A stretch of 39,392 nucleotides of DNA from an uncultured Duncaniella sp. (GTDB lineage Bacteria; Bacteroidota; Bacteroidia; Bacteroidales; Muribaculaceae): assembly GCF_910578445.1 (NCBI RefSeq), contig NZ_CAJTQC010000027.1, positions 1 to 39,392 on the forward strand. The letters run 5' to 3'. Positions 8,806 through 16,363 of the stretch are shown here, piece by piece. Position numbers and translations under genes: made by a program. Below the pieces are notes generated by a model that had not been told where the DNA came from, searched no databases, and worked only from the letters and a program-made list of their open reading frames with translations. The first letter of the stretch is position 1, and every line of letters starts with the position of its first letter.

Positions 8806-9384
8806 TCAGATATAACGGCTGGCTACAATGTCCCAGTCGACAATCTTCCAAAGCTCCTTGAGAGCATCGAGACGGCGGTTACGATAGTCGATATAGTAGG
8901 CATGTTCCCACACATCGAAAACCAATAGCGGAGTAAGCCCCTCACAAAGAGGATTGCCGGCGTTTGAAGTCTGGGTTATGAACAGCTTTCCGTCCTTATC
9001 TTTCGAAAGCCACACCCAGCCAGAGCCGAAAATCGAAGCTCCCGCATCTTCAAACTCTTTCTTGAACTGTTCGAACGAACCGAACTGCTCGTCGATGGCC
9101 TTGCGCAGATGGCCGTCAGGCTCGTGGCTGCCGTCGGGAGAGAAAGAGAAGAAATAGAATATATGATTCCACGCTTGCGATGCGTTGTTGAACAGCGGGC
9201 CTGACGAGGAAGTGATTATTTCCTCAAGCTCCATGTCCTCATATTGCGTGTCCTTTATGAGACGGTTGAGATTGTCGATATAGGCCCGCTCATGCTTGCC
9301 ATAATGGTAATCTACTGTCTCCTTCGAAATCGAAGGCGCCAAGGCATCGTTCTTGTATGGTAAATCAGGGAGTGTATAAATCAT
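8806..9384 (-). CDS. sodB: superoxide dismutase (Fe type or Fe/Mn cambialistic)
   Basis: Converts superoxide to oxygen and peroxide in the cytoplasm. From ATG 9384 it is 192 residues, the normal size. Metal ligands are in place: H27 (HYGKHERAY), H74 (ASQAWNHIFYFF), D157 and H161 (FDVWEHAYYIDY). Q70, before W72-N73-H74, is the position that is Gln in Fe enzymes, and Bacteroides SODs are known to accept Fe or Mn. The open frame runs on to 9663 via non-ATG and ATG codons, but those 93 extra residues are not SOD-like and overlap the divergent yitT promoter. A terminator follows at 8627-8658. Confidence 0.96.
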   Translation of the reverse strand: MIYTLPDLPYKNDALAPSISKETVDYHYGKHERAYIDNLNRLIKDTQYEDMELEEIITSSSGPLFNNASQAWNHIFYFFSFSPDGSHEPDGHLRKAIDEQFGSFEQFKKEFEDAGASIFGSGWVWLSKDKDGKLFITQTSNAGNPLCEGLTPLLVFDVWEHAYYIDYRNRRLDALKELWKIVDWDIVASRYI

Positions 9385-9490
9385 AGTTTCGAGTTGTTTT
9401 TTTAGATTGTTATACTCTAAAAACGCCGCCACACGCCTTTGGTTCGGGCTACATCTGTTAAATATCTTCAAGAAATGCTTCAAGTTTCTA

Positions 9491-9521
9491 TTTGCCAATC
9501 GGAAATATTCACGTAAATTTG
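9491..9521 (+). promoter_or_regulatory. Bacteroidetes-type promoter for the YitT-family gene
   Basis: TTTG (9491-9494), 19 nt, then TAAATTTG (9514-9521): a near-ideal match to the two-box consensus. Transcription should start near 9528, about 60 nt before ATG 9590. Confidence 0.7.
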
Positions 9522-9589
9522 CTGCGACATTCATCATACTCTGCATCCTGACAGAGCTGTCCCCGGTAAAACCAATCATCTTTTCAACC

Positions 9590-10531
9590 ATGAGCTTCAT
9601 ACCACTACCTTCCATTTTCCGCAGCCAATCGTTTGGCAACAATCTCCGCGACTGGGCCGCCATTGTCGCCGGAATCGCAATCTATGCCATAGGATTCACC
9701 GTGTTCATACTCCCCCACCACATAGTCATCGGTGGCATGGCCGGTTTCAGCACACTTATCTACTACGCGACAGGCGGACTGCTCCCGGTGGCCGCCGTTA
9801 TGTACGGTACAAACATAATACTTCTGATATTCGGTTATAAATATCTCGGCCGAGGCTTCGTACTCCGCACAATCTTCGGTATGACCATGCTATCGGTACT
9901 CATCGGTATGGTCGAGGGATATTTCACCTCACACCCGCCGCTTGTCACAAGCACACCGATGAGCGTCATGATGGGAGGAGTCCTTCTCGGATTTGGCATA
10001 GGAATATACTACAGCCATAACGGGACGACCGGCGGCACTGACATCGTGGCGGCTATCATGTCACATAAGACAGACATCAGCATGGGGCGTGTAATGATGA
10101 TAATCGACGTGACAATAGTGGCTCTGTCGTTCTTCCTCCCATTCGACGGCGACATGGAAGCACGCATACAGGCACGAACACAGACCATCATCTTCGGCCT
10201 TCTCGCCATAGTGCTCTACTCATGGCTTGCCGACAGATACATAGCCCAAGGGAAGCAGACCATACAGTTCATCATCCTTTCCGAGAAGTGGGACGAGATG
10301 GCCTATCGCATCACCCACGAAACCGGACGCGGTGCAACCGTCTGGGACGCGCAGGGCTACTGGACCGGCAATGAGAAAAAAATGATGCTCGTCTGGTGTC
10401 GTCAGGGCGACGCTTACAATATATTCCGTATCGCACACGAAGTCGACCCGACAGCCTATGTCACCACATCCACAGTCCGGAGTGTCTACGGCAACGGCTT
10501 CGACCGCCTTAAAATCAAGAAAAAACAATAA
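9590..10531 (+). CDS. YitT-family (DUF161/DUF2179) membrane protein
   Basis: From ATG 9590 the product has 313 residues. About five to six hydrophobic segments fill the first 200 residues (IVAGIAIYAIGFTVFILP, LLPVAAVMYGTNIILLIFGY, and others). The motif HNGTTGGTDIVAAIM is characteristic of the family. The soluble C-terminal third (from about 225; KQTIQFIILSEKWDEMAYRI, GRGATVWDAQGYWTGNEKKM, and the ending TSTVRSVYGNGFDRL) is a DUF2179 domain. The family is widespread in Firmicutes and Bacteroidetes and its function is unknown; a transport role is often assumed. The frame is open back to 9407, but the predicted promoter lies inside that extension. It ends at a strong terminator. Confidence 0.9.
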   Translation: MSFIPLPSIFRSQSFGNNLRDWAAIVAGIAIYAIGFTVFILPHHIVIGGMAGFSTLIYYATGGLLPVAAVMYGTNIILLIFGYKYLGRGFVLRTIFGMTMLSVLIGMVEGYFTSHPPLVTSTPMSVMMGGVLLGFGIGIYYSHNGTTGGTDIVAAIMSHKTDISMGRVMMIIDVTIVALSFFLPFDGDMEARIQARTQTIIFGLLAIVLYSWLADRYIAQGKQTIQFIILSEKWDEMAYRITHETGRGATVWDAQGYWTGNEKKMMLVWCRQGDAYNIFRIAHEVDPTAYVTTSTVRSVYGNGFDRLKIKKKQ

Positions 10532-10592
10532 AACGGCCGAATCACAGATTTCACATCCGTCGGTCAACACACTACAGAGACAATTGAAAAAG

Positions 10593-10632
10593 CGAAGAGG
10601 CAACCCACTCATGGATTGCCTCTTCGTTTTTT
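10593..10632. terminator. strong (bidirectional-looking) terminator after the YitT-family gene
   Basis: CGAAGAGGCAA (10593-10603) pairs perfectly with TTGCCTCTTCG (10616-10626), loop 12 nt, followed by TTTTTT. A-rich sequence before the stem makes it usable from both sides, which suits the convergent peptidase gene on minus. Confidence 0.85.
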
Positions 10633-10647
10633 ATCGTTCACCTGTCA

Positions 10648-10707
10648 GATATGAATTCATATCGTCATTATGAATTCATATCGTCATTATGAATTCATAT
10701 CGTCATA
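10648..10707. repeat. three tandem copies of a 19-bp unit with an internal palindrome
   Basis: The unit ATGAATTCATATCGTCATT occurs at 10651-10669, 10670-10688 and 10689-10707; the last copy differs only in its final base. Each unit contains the palindrome ATGAATTCAT, and the first copy extends to the 16-bp perfect palindrome GATATGAATTCATATC (10648-10663). The array ends 12 bp short of the stop of the convergent peptidase gene. Confidence 0.9.
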
Positions 10708-10719
10708 CCGATGAAAATT

Positions 10720-12126
10720 TTATTCCTCATCTGCAAACATCGGATCCCACGGCGGGAGAAGGGTCGGATTCTGCTTTAGAACCTCCTTGACCTTGGGCGT
10801 GATATATTTCTTATTGACAACAAGGCGGAACATATACTCGTCAAACCACTTGTCGGTCATGATGAGATGGCCGTCGTTAGCGCCCTTGCCCCAGCTGTTT
10901 TCCACCATCCATTTCTTAGGAGTGTCGTTGGCATCGAGATCCACTGCCACGAGGGTCATCGCATGCGATGAAGCCGACGAATGGGTGCGGATACGGTCGG
11001 CCTTATCCATGCCGAACTTTGTGCCGAACAGCGAATCATAATCGAAATTGTCAATATCGAGCACACCTCTCTCGCGGTCGATGAACTTACCGACATCACA
11101 TGAGAAATACATCGCATTCTCGTCCTTGATCGAAGCGATAGCCATCTTCTTTATGTCCTCGATCGGGAGATTGACATATGTCCAGTTGTAGCCGTCATAT
11201 CCATGACGGTCAAACTCGATTTCATACAATTTATAGTACTCGCGTGTGGGATCGTTCATCAGCATCACATAATCGTTCTTCAGGTCGTTGCCTGCAAATG
11301 TCTTGTAGAACGACTGCGGAGTGTAGGTCTCCGTGCTCACCACATTTCCGTCCTTGTCGCGGCGCGACCATGTGAACTCCGTCGGAGGCTCGCCGAGATT
11401 AAGCGCAAGCATACGGTAGATTTCCTTAAGCATCTCCTTCTTGCGTGCCACGAGAGCCGAAGTGTTTTGTCCTGAAGCGGCGAGTTTGCGCAGCTCAAGG
11501 CCATCTTCACGCAGACGGAGGCCGAGCAGACGGCGCATTGTCGCTGTCGACTTGCTGCTGTTGCTCTCTCCCATCACTTCAATGGGAACTACACCATATT
11601 TCATAAGATTGTCGGCGATGCCTGTATACTGGCCTCCGTCGCTGAGAGGATGGTCGAAGAGCCAGTCGACCTTGCGGTCATCCGACGGCAGTGAAGCCGT
11701 ATCGATTATGCCCTGAAGGAAAAGATTTGATTTTTCAAGCTGATCCCAGAAAAAATTGTAGCTCTGCGAGAGTTCAAGCTTAGGCAGATTGTGGTCGCGC
11801 ATCATCTGTGCACGCAGCACATTCAAGCCAGTAAAAAGCCAGCAACGTCCCGACGAGCGCTGATTGGTTATGCCATTGCTCTTCACACGGTGTGATAAAG
11901 TCGCATCAAAATTGTTCTTATTGTCATGGTTGACTGCAAGCGAATTGATGTCATTGTTGGCAATCGCATTGTGAATCGCTTTATTGGCAGGAGTTTTTTC
12001 ATAGGCCGAGCGGAAATTTTCAATATCCGCCTGCGAAATTCCGCCTGTCTTATCAGGGGTTGCAGCTAAAATAGATGGAAATGCCATCGAAAATGCAGCT
12101 CCGATAATAAATAGTGATTTTTTCAT
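10720..12126 (-). CDS. secreted C1B (bleomycin hydrolase/PepC-type) cysteine peptidase
   Basis: A papain-fold aminopeptidase of 468 residues. The catalytic residues are visible: Q89 and C95 in NQRSSGRCWLF, His in SSSHAMTLVAVDLD (about 389) and Asn in VENSWGKGANDGHL (about 411). Unlike cytoplasmic PepC or bleomycin hydrolase it begins with a signal peptide (MKKSLFIIGAAFSMAFPSILAA), so it should act in the periplasm or outside. Periplasmic or secreted C1B aminopeptidases are common in Bacteroidales and trim peptides. The C-terminus (WDPMFADEE) extends beyond the catalytic core; in bleomycin hydrolase the C-terminal tail sits in the active site and limits the enzyme to aminopeptidase action. The gene is monocistronic and faces the YitT gene; a -7 box lies about 50 nt upstream. 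Confidence 0.93.
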   Translation of the reverse strand: MKKSLFIIGAAFSMAFPSILAATPDKTGGISQADIENFRSAYEKTPANKAIHNAIANNDINSLAVNHDNKNNFDATLSHRVKSNGITNQRSSGRCWLFTGLNVLRAQMMRDHNLPKLELSQSYNFFWDQLEKSNLFLQGIIDTASLPSDDRKVDWLFDHPLSDGGQYTGIADNLMKYGVVPIEVMGESNSSKSTATMRRLLGLRLREDGLELRKLAASGQNTSALVARKKEMLKEIYRMLALNLGEPPTEFTWSRRDKDGNVVSTETYTPQSFYKTFAGNDLKNDYVMLMNDPTREYYKLYEIEFDRHGYDGYNWTYVNLPIEDIKKMAIASIKDENAMYFSCDVGKFIDRERGVLDIDNFDYDSLFGTKFGMDKADRIRTHSSASSHAMTLVAVDLDANDTPKKWMVENSWGKGANDGHLIMTDKWFDEYMFRLVVNKKYITPKVKEVLKQNPTLLPPWDPMFADEE

Positions 12127-12176
12127 GGGCTGTGACTATTTGGTTAAATACTACTTATTTAAAGTTTATTACATGG

Positions 12177-12184
12177 CAAATTTA
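12177..12184 (-). promoter_or_regulatory. candidate -7 box for the C1B peptidase gene
   Basis: The minus strand reads TAAATTTG, about 50 nt upstream of the peptidase start. It is an exact TAnnTTTG match, but no TTG is seen at the right spacing. Confidence 0.45.
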
Positions 12185-12237
12185 GCAAATATTCACGAAT
12201 CATAAAAATTCTTTTACATAAATTTTATTTCAAAAAA

Positions 12238-12269
12238 TTTGCAGAATTCAAAATAAAGGCCTAACTTTG
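12238..12269 (+). promoter_or_regulatory. promoter of tRNA-Cys
   Basis: TTTG (12238-12241), 20 nt, then TAACTTTG (12262-12269). The expected start near 12276 leaves about a 15-nt leader before the mature tRNA at 12291. Confidence 0.75.
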
Positions 12270-12290
12270 CACACGTAAAAACCACGATAT

Positions 12291-12361
12291 GGTTCCTTGG
12301 CCGAGTGGTTAGGCGCCGGTCTGCAAAACCGTTTACAGCAGTTCGAATCTGCTAGGAACCT
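12291..12361 (+). tRNA. tRNA-Cys (anticodon GCA)
   Basis: A 71-nt cloverleaf. Acceptor arm GGTTCCT (12291-12297) pairs with AGGAACC (12354-12360). The D-arm contains GAGTGGTTAGGC. The anticodon loop is CTGCAAA with GCA at 12323-12325, and the T-arm is CAGCAG-TTCGAAT-CTGCT. The discriminator T at 12361 is the cysteine identity base. CCA is not encoded. An open frame of 76 codons over this gene is an artefact. Confidence 0.97.
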
Positions 12362-12363
12362 CA

Positions 12364-12411
12364 AAAGAATAACTCCGAAACTTGCTTTCAAAAGTTTCGG
12401 AGTTATTCTTT
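12364..12411 (+). terminator. terminator of tRNA-Cys
   Basis: A perfect 20-bp stem: 12364-12383 pairs with 12392-12411, loop 8 nt, core AACTCCGAAACTT/AAGTTTCGGAGTT. A/T-rich ends (AAAGAAT...ATTCTTT) supply the T tract. It starts 3 nt after the tRNA. Confidence 0.85.
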
Positions 12412-12446
12412 ATTATTGTCCGGTAAAAACTTTCAAGCCGGCTTGT

Positions 12447-12478
12447 GGGTCAGCGGATTTTTGGGTCAGCGGATTTTT
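12447..12478 (+). repeat. two tandem copies of a 16-bp unit
   Basis: GGGTCAGCGGATTTTT occurs at 12447-12462 and again, identical and head-to-tail, at 12463-12478, just downstream of the tRNA-Cys terminator. Confidence 0.85.
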
Positions 12479-12660
12479 CCGGTGGGCGGAGGTGCTGTCG
12501 GAGTATAGTGTTATCTTTGCAAAATGAAACCAGACCAGTTACTTAGAGCCATATTGCGGGTCAATGTAAAAATCCGGTTGAACCGTTAAAAACGGGGCAG
12601 CTGCAAAACCCGGTTTGACCGCGCCCAATTTGGGTGCATGGTAAAAAACGGCGCATGGTT

Positions 12661-12718
12661 ATCACCCAAAATGTCCACTCAGAACTTTTGCATTGCAATT
12701 CATCACCCAAAATGTCCA
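12661..12718. repeat. direct 17-bp repeat pair
   Basis: ATCACCCAAAATGTCCA at 12661-12677 and at 12702-12718, identical, with 24 bp between them. They may be repeated end motifs of an insertion sequence (inference). Confidence 0.85.
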
Positions 12719-12780
12719 ACCTGTCCTAATTCGCGTAGGTGAGCCGGTTTTGCATAAAAAAGGCTCAAACCAAAATAAAA

Positions 12781-12816
12781 AGCAGCTTTGATGAACACGG
12801 ATTCATCAAAGCTGCT
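12781..12816 (-). terminator. terminator downstream of the Spy/CpxP-like gene
   Basis: A 15-bp perfect stem (AGCAGCTTTGATGAA at 12781-12795 with TTCATCAAAGCTGCT at 12802-12816), loop 6 nt. On minus it is followed by TTTTTATTTTGG, so it ends leftward transcripts from the gene that stops at 12943. Confidence 0.8.
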
Positions 12817-12942
12817 AAATTTTACTAATATTTAATCCATTATGGTTGTTTTACCAACCATTTTTGTCTATTATACCTTTTTTGATTCAGTCAGGCGACA
12901 TCCAATCGTTCCTTGCCTCTGTGACATCCACACTTATCGGAT

Positions 12943-13464
12943 TCATGAGGCTGACTGTCCGATGGCAGCATGGGTCTTATTTTTTTGCTGACCGTGACGG
13001 TGACCTGCAATCTTTCCTTTACGGCTCTTATCATGCTTCATCAAAGCCTTGCCACCATTCTGCTTTCCTCCACCATTGACATACATGTTTTCAAGGAAAA
13101 CCACATACTGCTCAGGACCGATGATAGCCTTTACCTCTTCAAGATAAGATTTCTTCTCTGCACGACGTGCAGCCATACGGGCTGAATCATTGCGCTGTTT
13201 TGTCTCTTTACGGCTCTGAGCCTGCTGTTGGCGGGCAGCCTTACGCTTGCTGTCGAGCTGCTGAAGCTGCGACTTCTGCGAATCGCTAAGGTTGAGACCT
13301 TCAAATGGATTTACAGCCTTGCAGCAAGTACGTTTTTCATTCTTTTTGCATTTTACATTTTCCTTATTAAGCGGACATGTCTGATTTGACGGAGTCTGTG
13401 CCATACCGTTGAATGCAAAGAGTGATATTGCTGCAATTGCTAAACCTAATACTTTCTTTTTCAT
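12943..13464 (-). CDS. periplasmic Spy/CpxP-like (DUF4890-type) protein
   Basis: A 173-residue exported protein with signal peptide MKKKVLGLAIAAISLFAFNGMAQ. Residues about 53-125 form a helical, Gln/Lys/Arg-rich segment (LNLSDSQKSQLQQLDSKRKAARQQQ ... SYLEEVKAIIGPEQYVVFLEN) that resembles the LTxxQ pattern of Spy/CpxP proteins; in Bacteroides such proteins are annotated DUF4890. Those relatives act as periplasmic chaperones or stress sensors; whether this one does is inference. Four Cys (C30, C39, C47, C48) lie just after the signal peptide, and the C-terminus is basic and His-containing (AGHRHGQQKNKTH), so metal or redox sensitivity is possible. A terminator follows; no promoter match is seen upstream. 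Confidence 0.7.
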   Translation of the reverse strand: MKKKVLGLAIAAISLFAFNGMAQTPSNQTCPLNKENVKCKKNEKRTCCKAVNPFEGLNLSDSQKSQLQQLDSKRKAARQQQAQSRKETKQRNDSARMAARRAEKKSYLEEVKAIIGPEQYVVFLENMYVNGGGKQNGGKALMKHDKSRKGKIAGHRHGQQKNKTHAAIGQSAS

Positions 13465-13707
13465 TTCTATTGTACTGTTTTATTTTTGTGTTTATTTCGT
13501 TTTGTTTGTCTGTTTGACCCCCACATCATCAAATCGTTTAACCCGGCCTGTAGTTTTAACCGTAATTTAACCATTTAGACCATAACCTCATAAATAATCA
13601 CAAAAATGCACACCGCTGATTAAACCTTTTCGAAACGCCATATTTTCAGACCAATCGACCCCTTTTTTCCCCTTAATACCTATATTATATAGCAACCGCC
13701 GTCCGAA

Positions 13708-14721
13708 TCAGCATTTCTGACTGCCGTCCGACAGTTTTTTCAGCGCATCCAATAACTCGCCTACGGATTTATGGCATATCCCGTCATTTATAGAATAGCC
13801 CGCTGCATCAGCCCTGATTATCACGTTCGGACTGCAATCATCCGTCACCGCAAGCCCCTGACGGGAAAGGGCTTTTCTGACCATATTGACATATGGCTGA
13901 CATCCGGTGAGACCAACCGTTCCCGAAATCCTGTGGTTGATTCTGAACAAACCTGATTCAATGTCAAACACCACTCCGTCACGCTGGAAATACCTCCCCA
14001 TATCGCCGTTCAGCGAAAGATCCTCGGGAGTCCCGATCGATACTCCGTGGGGCTTGTCAAGAAGCCATATCTTATCTGCAATCTGAAGCGCAAGTTCAAG
14101 ATCATGGGTCGACAGAAATATAGTCTTATCCTTCTCCCTTGAGAGATTCTGAAGCAGCTGCATCACCTCCACTTTGCTCGGATAGTCAAGGAAGGCTGTA
14201 GGCTCGTCAAGGAATATGACAGGGGTCTCCTGCGCAAGAGATTTTGCAATCAACACCTTCTGTCGCTCACCATCGCTCAGCGTCTGGACCATCCGCCCTC
14301 TCAGCGCCTCTATGCCAACAAGCGCAATAGCCTCGTCGACAATTTCTCTGTCACGTCTATCCATGCGCCCCCAGAAACCTGTGTATGGACTGCGCCCCAT
14401 CCCGACCAACTCTCCGACAGTCATGTTGCTGACACTCAACCTTTCAGTAAGCACAACACTTATCACCTTGGCAAGTTCTGAATCGGAATATTCGGTCAGC
14501 GCTTTCGAACCGATCATTATTTCTCCACGCAGAGGAGCGATGAAGCCGGTAAGCGTCTTCAGCAGCGTCGACTTGCCTGCACCGTTAGGACCGAGCAGAC
14601 ACGTCAGTTCACCCGAATACAACGACGCATTTATATCCTTGGTCACAGCGACACTGTCGTTCCTGACACAATAGCCAGTGTCAAGATGGCTCAGCCTTAT
14701 GGTTTCCTGTTGATCAGCCAT
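13708..14721 (-). CDS. ABC transporter ATP-binding protein (FecE/BtuD type), orphan
   Basis: A 337-residue cytoplasmic ATPase of the iron-siderophore/cobalamin import class. Walker A GPNGAGKS (44-51), signature LSDGERQK (about 148-155), Walker B VIFLDEP, D-loop and the switch His (FLSTHDLE) are all present. Beyond the usual ~250 residues it carries about 85 extra residues (INHRISGTVGLTGCQPYVNMVRKAL...SVGELLDALKKL), probably a small extra alpha/beta domain. Normally such a gene follows an FecCD-type permease and a binding protein; here the gene upstream is an RNA helicase, 57 nt away on the same strand, and no permease is in the window. The partner must be encoded elsewhere. Confidence 0.9.
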   Translation of the reverse strand: MADQQETIRLSHLDTGYCVRNDSVAVTKDINASLYSGELTCLLGPNGAGKSTLLKTLTGFIAPLRGEIMIGSKALTEYSDSELAKVISVVLTERLSVSNMTVGELVGMGRSPYTGFWGRMDRRDREIVDEAIALVGIEALRGRMVQTLSDGERQKVLIAKSLAQETPVIFLDEPTAFLDYPSKVEVMQLLQNLSREKDKTIFLSTHDLELALQIADKIWLLDKPHGVSIGTPEDLSLNGDMGRYFQRDGVVFDIESGLFRINHRISGTVGLTGCQPYVNMVRKALSRQGLAVTDDCSPNVIIRADAAGYSINDGICHKSVGELLDALKKLSDGSQKC

Positions 14722-14778
14722 AGAATTTTTTCATTTCTTACAGATAGCGCACCGGCAAGAGAGCTATGACACTTTACG

Positions 14779-16194
14779 TCATTCCGATGCTTTTGGCGAT
14801 TTCCGGCCTGCTCCACCCGGCCTACGGCCTCGGTTGTTGTTGCGTTTAGGCTTACCGGAATTGGCATTAGCCTCAGGTTTCGCCTGATTCTGTCTGCCGT
14901 CTTTTGCCTGAGTGGTGTTCCTTCCGGCTTGCTGACGGTTATTGGAATGCTGACGGTTGTTATTATGTTGGCGGTTATTATTACCTCCATGACCGTTTCT
15001 GCGGCCACCGGAACGATTGGCATTCTGCCGGCTGCGTTGCGCCGGATTATAGGCCGGAGCTTCTCCGAGTTCTGACGGAACATCCTGCTTCCTCACCTCA
15101 TAGCCCAGAAACGACTCAATCTGACCGAATTTCGCCTGCTCGCGCTGACTGATGAGCGTGACAGCCATTCCGTCGGCATTCGCACGGGCCGTGCGGCCTA
15201 TACGGTGGACATAGTCCTCAGCCTCATGCGGGACATCGTAATTTACCACCATCGATATATCATCGATGTCGATACCACGCGACAATATGTCGGTGGCCAC
15301 AAGCACATCAAGCCGTCCTGCCCTGAAATCGTGCATCACCTGATCACGTTCGGCCTGCTCAAGATCAGAGTGCATCTCGCCGGTCTTTATCTTGGCCTTG
15401 CGCAGTTCACGGCTCAGCTCCTTAACCTTGAGTTTCGAGGACGAGAACACAATGACTCTTTGGGAATGCGCGGTTTTGAACAGATGGCGCAGGATACCGG
15501 TCTTCTGCCCTTCATGACAGACGAATGCCGACTGGTCAATCTTCTCGGTAGGACGCGAGACCGCAATCTTCACCTCGGCCGGATTATTGAGGATGGCCTT
15601 AGCCATCTGCTGGATTTTCGGAGGCATCGTGGCGGAGAACATCAGCGTCTGACGTTCCTTCGGCAGATGCTTGACAATCTGCATTATGTCGTCATAAAAG
15701 CCCATGTCAAGCATGCGGTCGGCCTCGTCGAGTATGAAATATGAAACCTTCGACAAATCGACATATCCCATCTGAAGATGGGCGAGCAGACGGCCCGGAG
15801 TGGCGATGACCACATCAGCACCCATCTTCAGTCCCCTCTGCTGCTGAGCGAAAGTCGCGCCGTCAGTGCCACCATAGATGGCCACACTGCTGACAGGGAC
15901 AAAATAGGCAAACCCTTCCATCTGCCTGTCGATCTGCTGGGCAAGCTCGCGGGTCGGCGACATGACGATGCAGTTCACATAGTCCTTGGCTTCAGGAAGT
16001 TCGGCAAGGCGGTCGATTACAGGAAGCAGATATGCGGCAGTCTTTCCAGTGCCGGTCTGTGCGACCGCTATAAGGTCGCGGCCTTCAAGAATCACCGGGA
16101 TGGCCTGTTCCTGAATCGGTGTACACTCGTCAAAACGCATCGCGTCGAGTGCGTCAAGAATATCGTCGCTAAGGTCGAGCTCGTCAAATCTCAT
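14779..16194 (-). CDS. rhlE: RhlE-type DEAD-box RNA helicase
   Basis: Unwinds short RNA duplexes using ATP; relatives act in ribosome assembly, RNA decay and cold adaptation. Motifs in order: Q motif (TPIQEQAIP), I AQTGTGKT (45-52), Ia PTRELAQQI, GG, Ib ATPGRLL, II DEADRML, III SAT, then V ATDILSRGIDIDDI and VI HRIGRTARA. After about residue 375 a basic low-complexity tail rich in Asn, Arg, Gln and Gly follows, with imperfect NNRQ repeats, as is usual in RhlE-like proteins and likely to bind RNA. ATG 16194 (MRFDELDLSDDIL) is preferred over TTG 16212 because the predicted transcription start is near 16214. The product is 471 residues. Confidence 0.95.
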   Translation of the reverse strand: MRFDELDLSDDILDALDAMRFDECTPIQEQAIPVILEGRDLIAVAQTGTGKTAAYLLPVIDRLAELPEAKDYVNCIVMSPTRELAQQIDRQMEGFAYFVPVSSVAIYGGTDGATFAQQQRGLKMGADVVIATPGRLLAHLQMGYVDLSKVSYFILDEADRMLDMGFYDDIMQIVKHLPKERQTLMFSATMPPKIQQMAKAILNNPAEVKIAVSRPTEKIDQSAFVCHEGQKTGILRHLFKTAHSQRVIVFSSSKLKVKELSRELRKAKIKTGEMHSDLEQAERDQVMHDFRAGRLDVLVATDILSRGIDIDDISMVVNYDVPHEAEDYVHRIGRTARANADGMAVTLISQREQAKFGQIESFLGYEVRKQDVPSELGEAPAYNPAQRSRQNANRSGGRRNGHGGNNNRQHNNNRQHSNNRQQAGRNTTQAKDGRQNQAKPEANANSGKPKRNNNRGRRPGGAGRKSPKASE

Positions 16195-16220
16195 ATATGT
16201 GCATTGTGTCAATTAGGATG

Positions 16221-16250
16221 CAAATGTACTCAAAAGTTTCCGATACACAA
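16221..16250 (-). promoter_or_regulatory. promoter of the RhlE-type helicase gene
   Basis: On minus, TTG (16250-16248), 19 nt, then TACATTTG (16228-16221), a full two-box match. The 5' leader to ATG 16194 would be about 20 nt. Confidence 0.7.
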
Positions 16251-16275
16251 AACACGCATCCACTGTTTGAAGCCA

Positions 16276-16314
16276 ATAAAAAACGCCGTGGAGAGTATCT
16301 TCCCCCCCCACGGC
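16276..16314 (-). terminator. terminator downstream of the alpha/beta hydrolase gene
   Basis: On minus, GCCGTGG (16314-16308) pairs with CCACGGC (16291-16285) around a loop that contains a G run, followed by GTTTTTTATTGG. Orientation and position fit the hydrolase gene that stops at 16364. Confidence 0.75.
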
Positions 16315-16363
16315 ATGCCACAATTATTATTCAACAATAATTAAAGTTTATCTTCTCCATACG

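Larger units (their letters stand above)
12412..12780. other. repeat-rich non-coding stretch, probably decayed mobile-element DNA
   Basis: No full gene is present. It holds the 16-bp tandem repeat (12447-12478), a TAnnTTTG box (TATCTTTG, 12512-12519) just before a 21-codon ORF at 12524-12589 that begins MKPDQLLRAIL, and short repeats of the type CCGGTTnnACCG. It also contains the 17-bp repeat ATCACCCAAAATGTCCA at 12661-12677 and 12702-12718. From memory the ORF start resembles the first ORF of two-ORF Bacteroidetes insertion sequences; this is a weak resemblance. Directly repeated ends with this kind of sequence occur in IS21-like elements. I treat the stretch as remnant DNA, not functional genes. 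Confidence 0.4.

Noticed and set aside
8572..8928. 118-codon open frame on plus entering sod
   Set aside because: Starts at TTG, its second half is antisense to sod, and it has no family features.
9385..9663. N-terminal extension of superoxide dismutase
   Set aside because: 93 extra residues with no SOD similarity that run through the divergent yitT promoter; SOD begins at MIYTLPDLPY.
10648..10707. CRISPR array
   Set aside because: The 19-bp units are directly adjacent with no spacers, and no cas genes are in the window.
12297..12527. 76-codon open frame across tRNA-Cys
   Set aside because: It translates the tRNA gene and its terminator; the tRNA fold is complete.
14697..15083. 128-codon open frame on minus over the helicase C-terminus
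   Set aside because: A shadow frame of the low-complexity Asn/Arg/Gln tail of the RhlE-type helicase.
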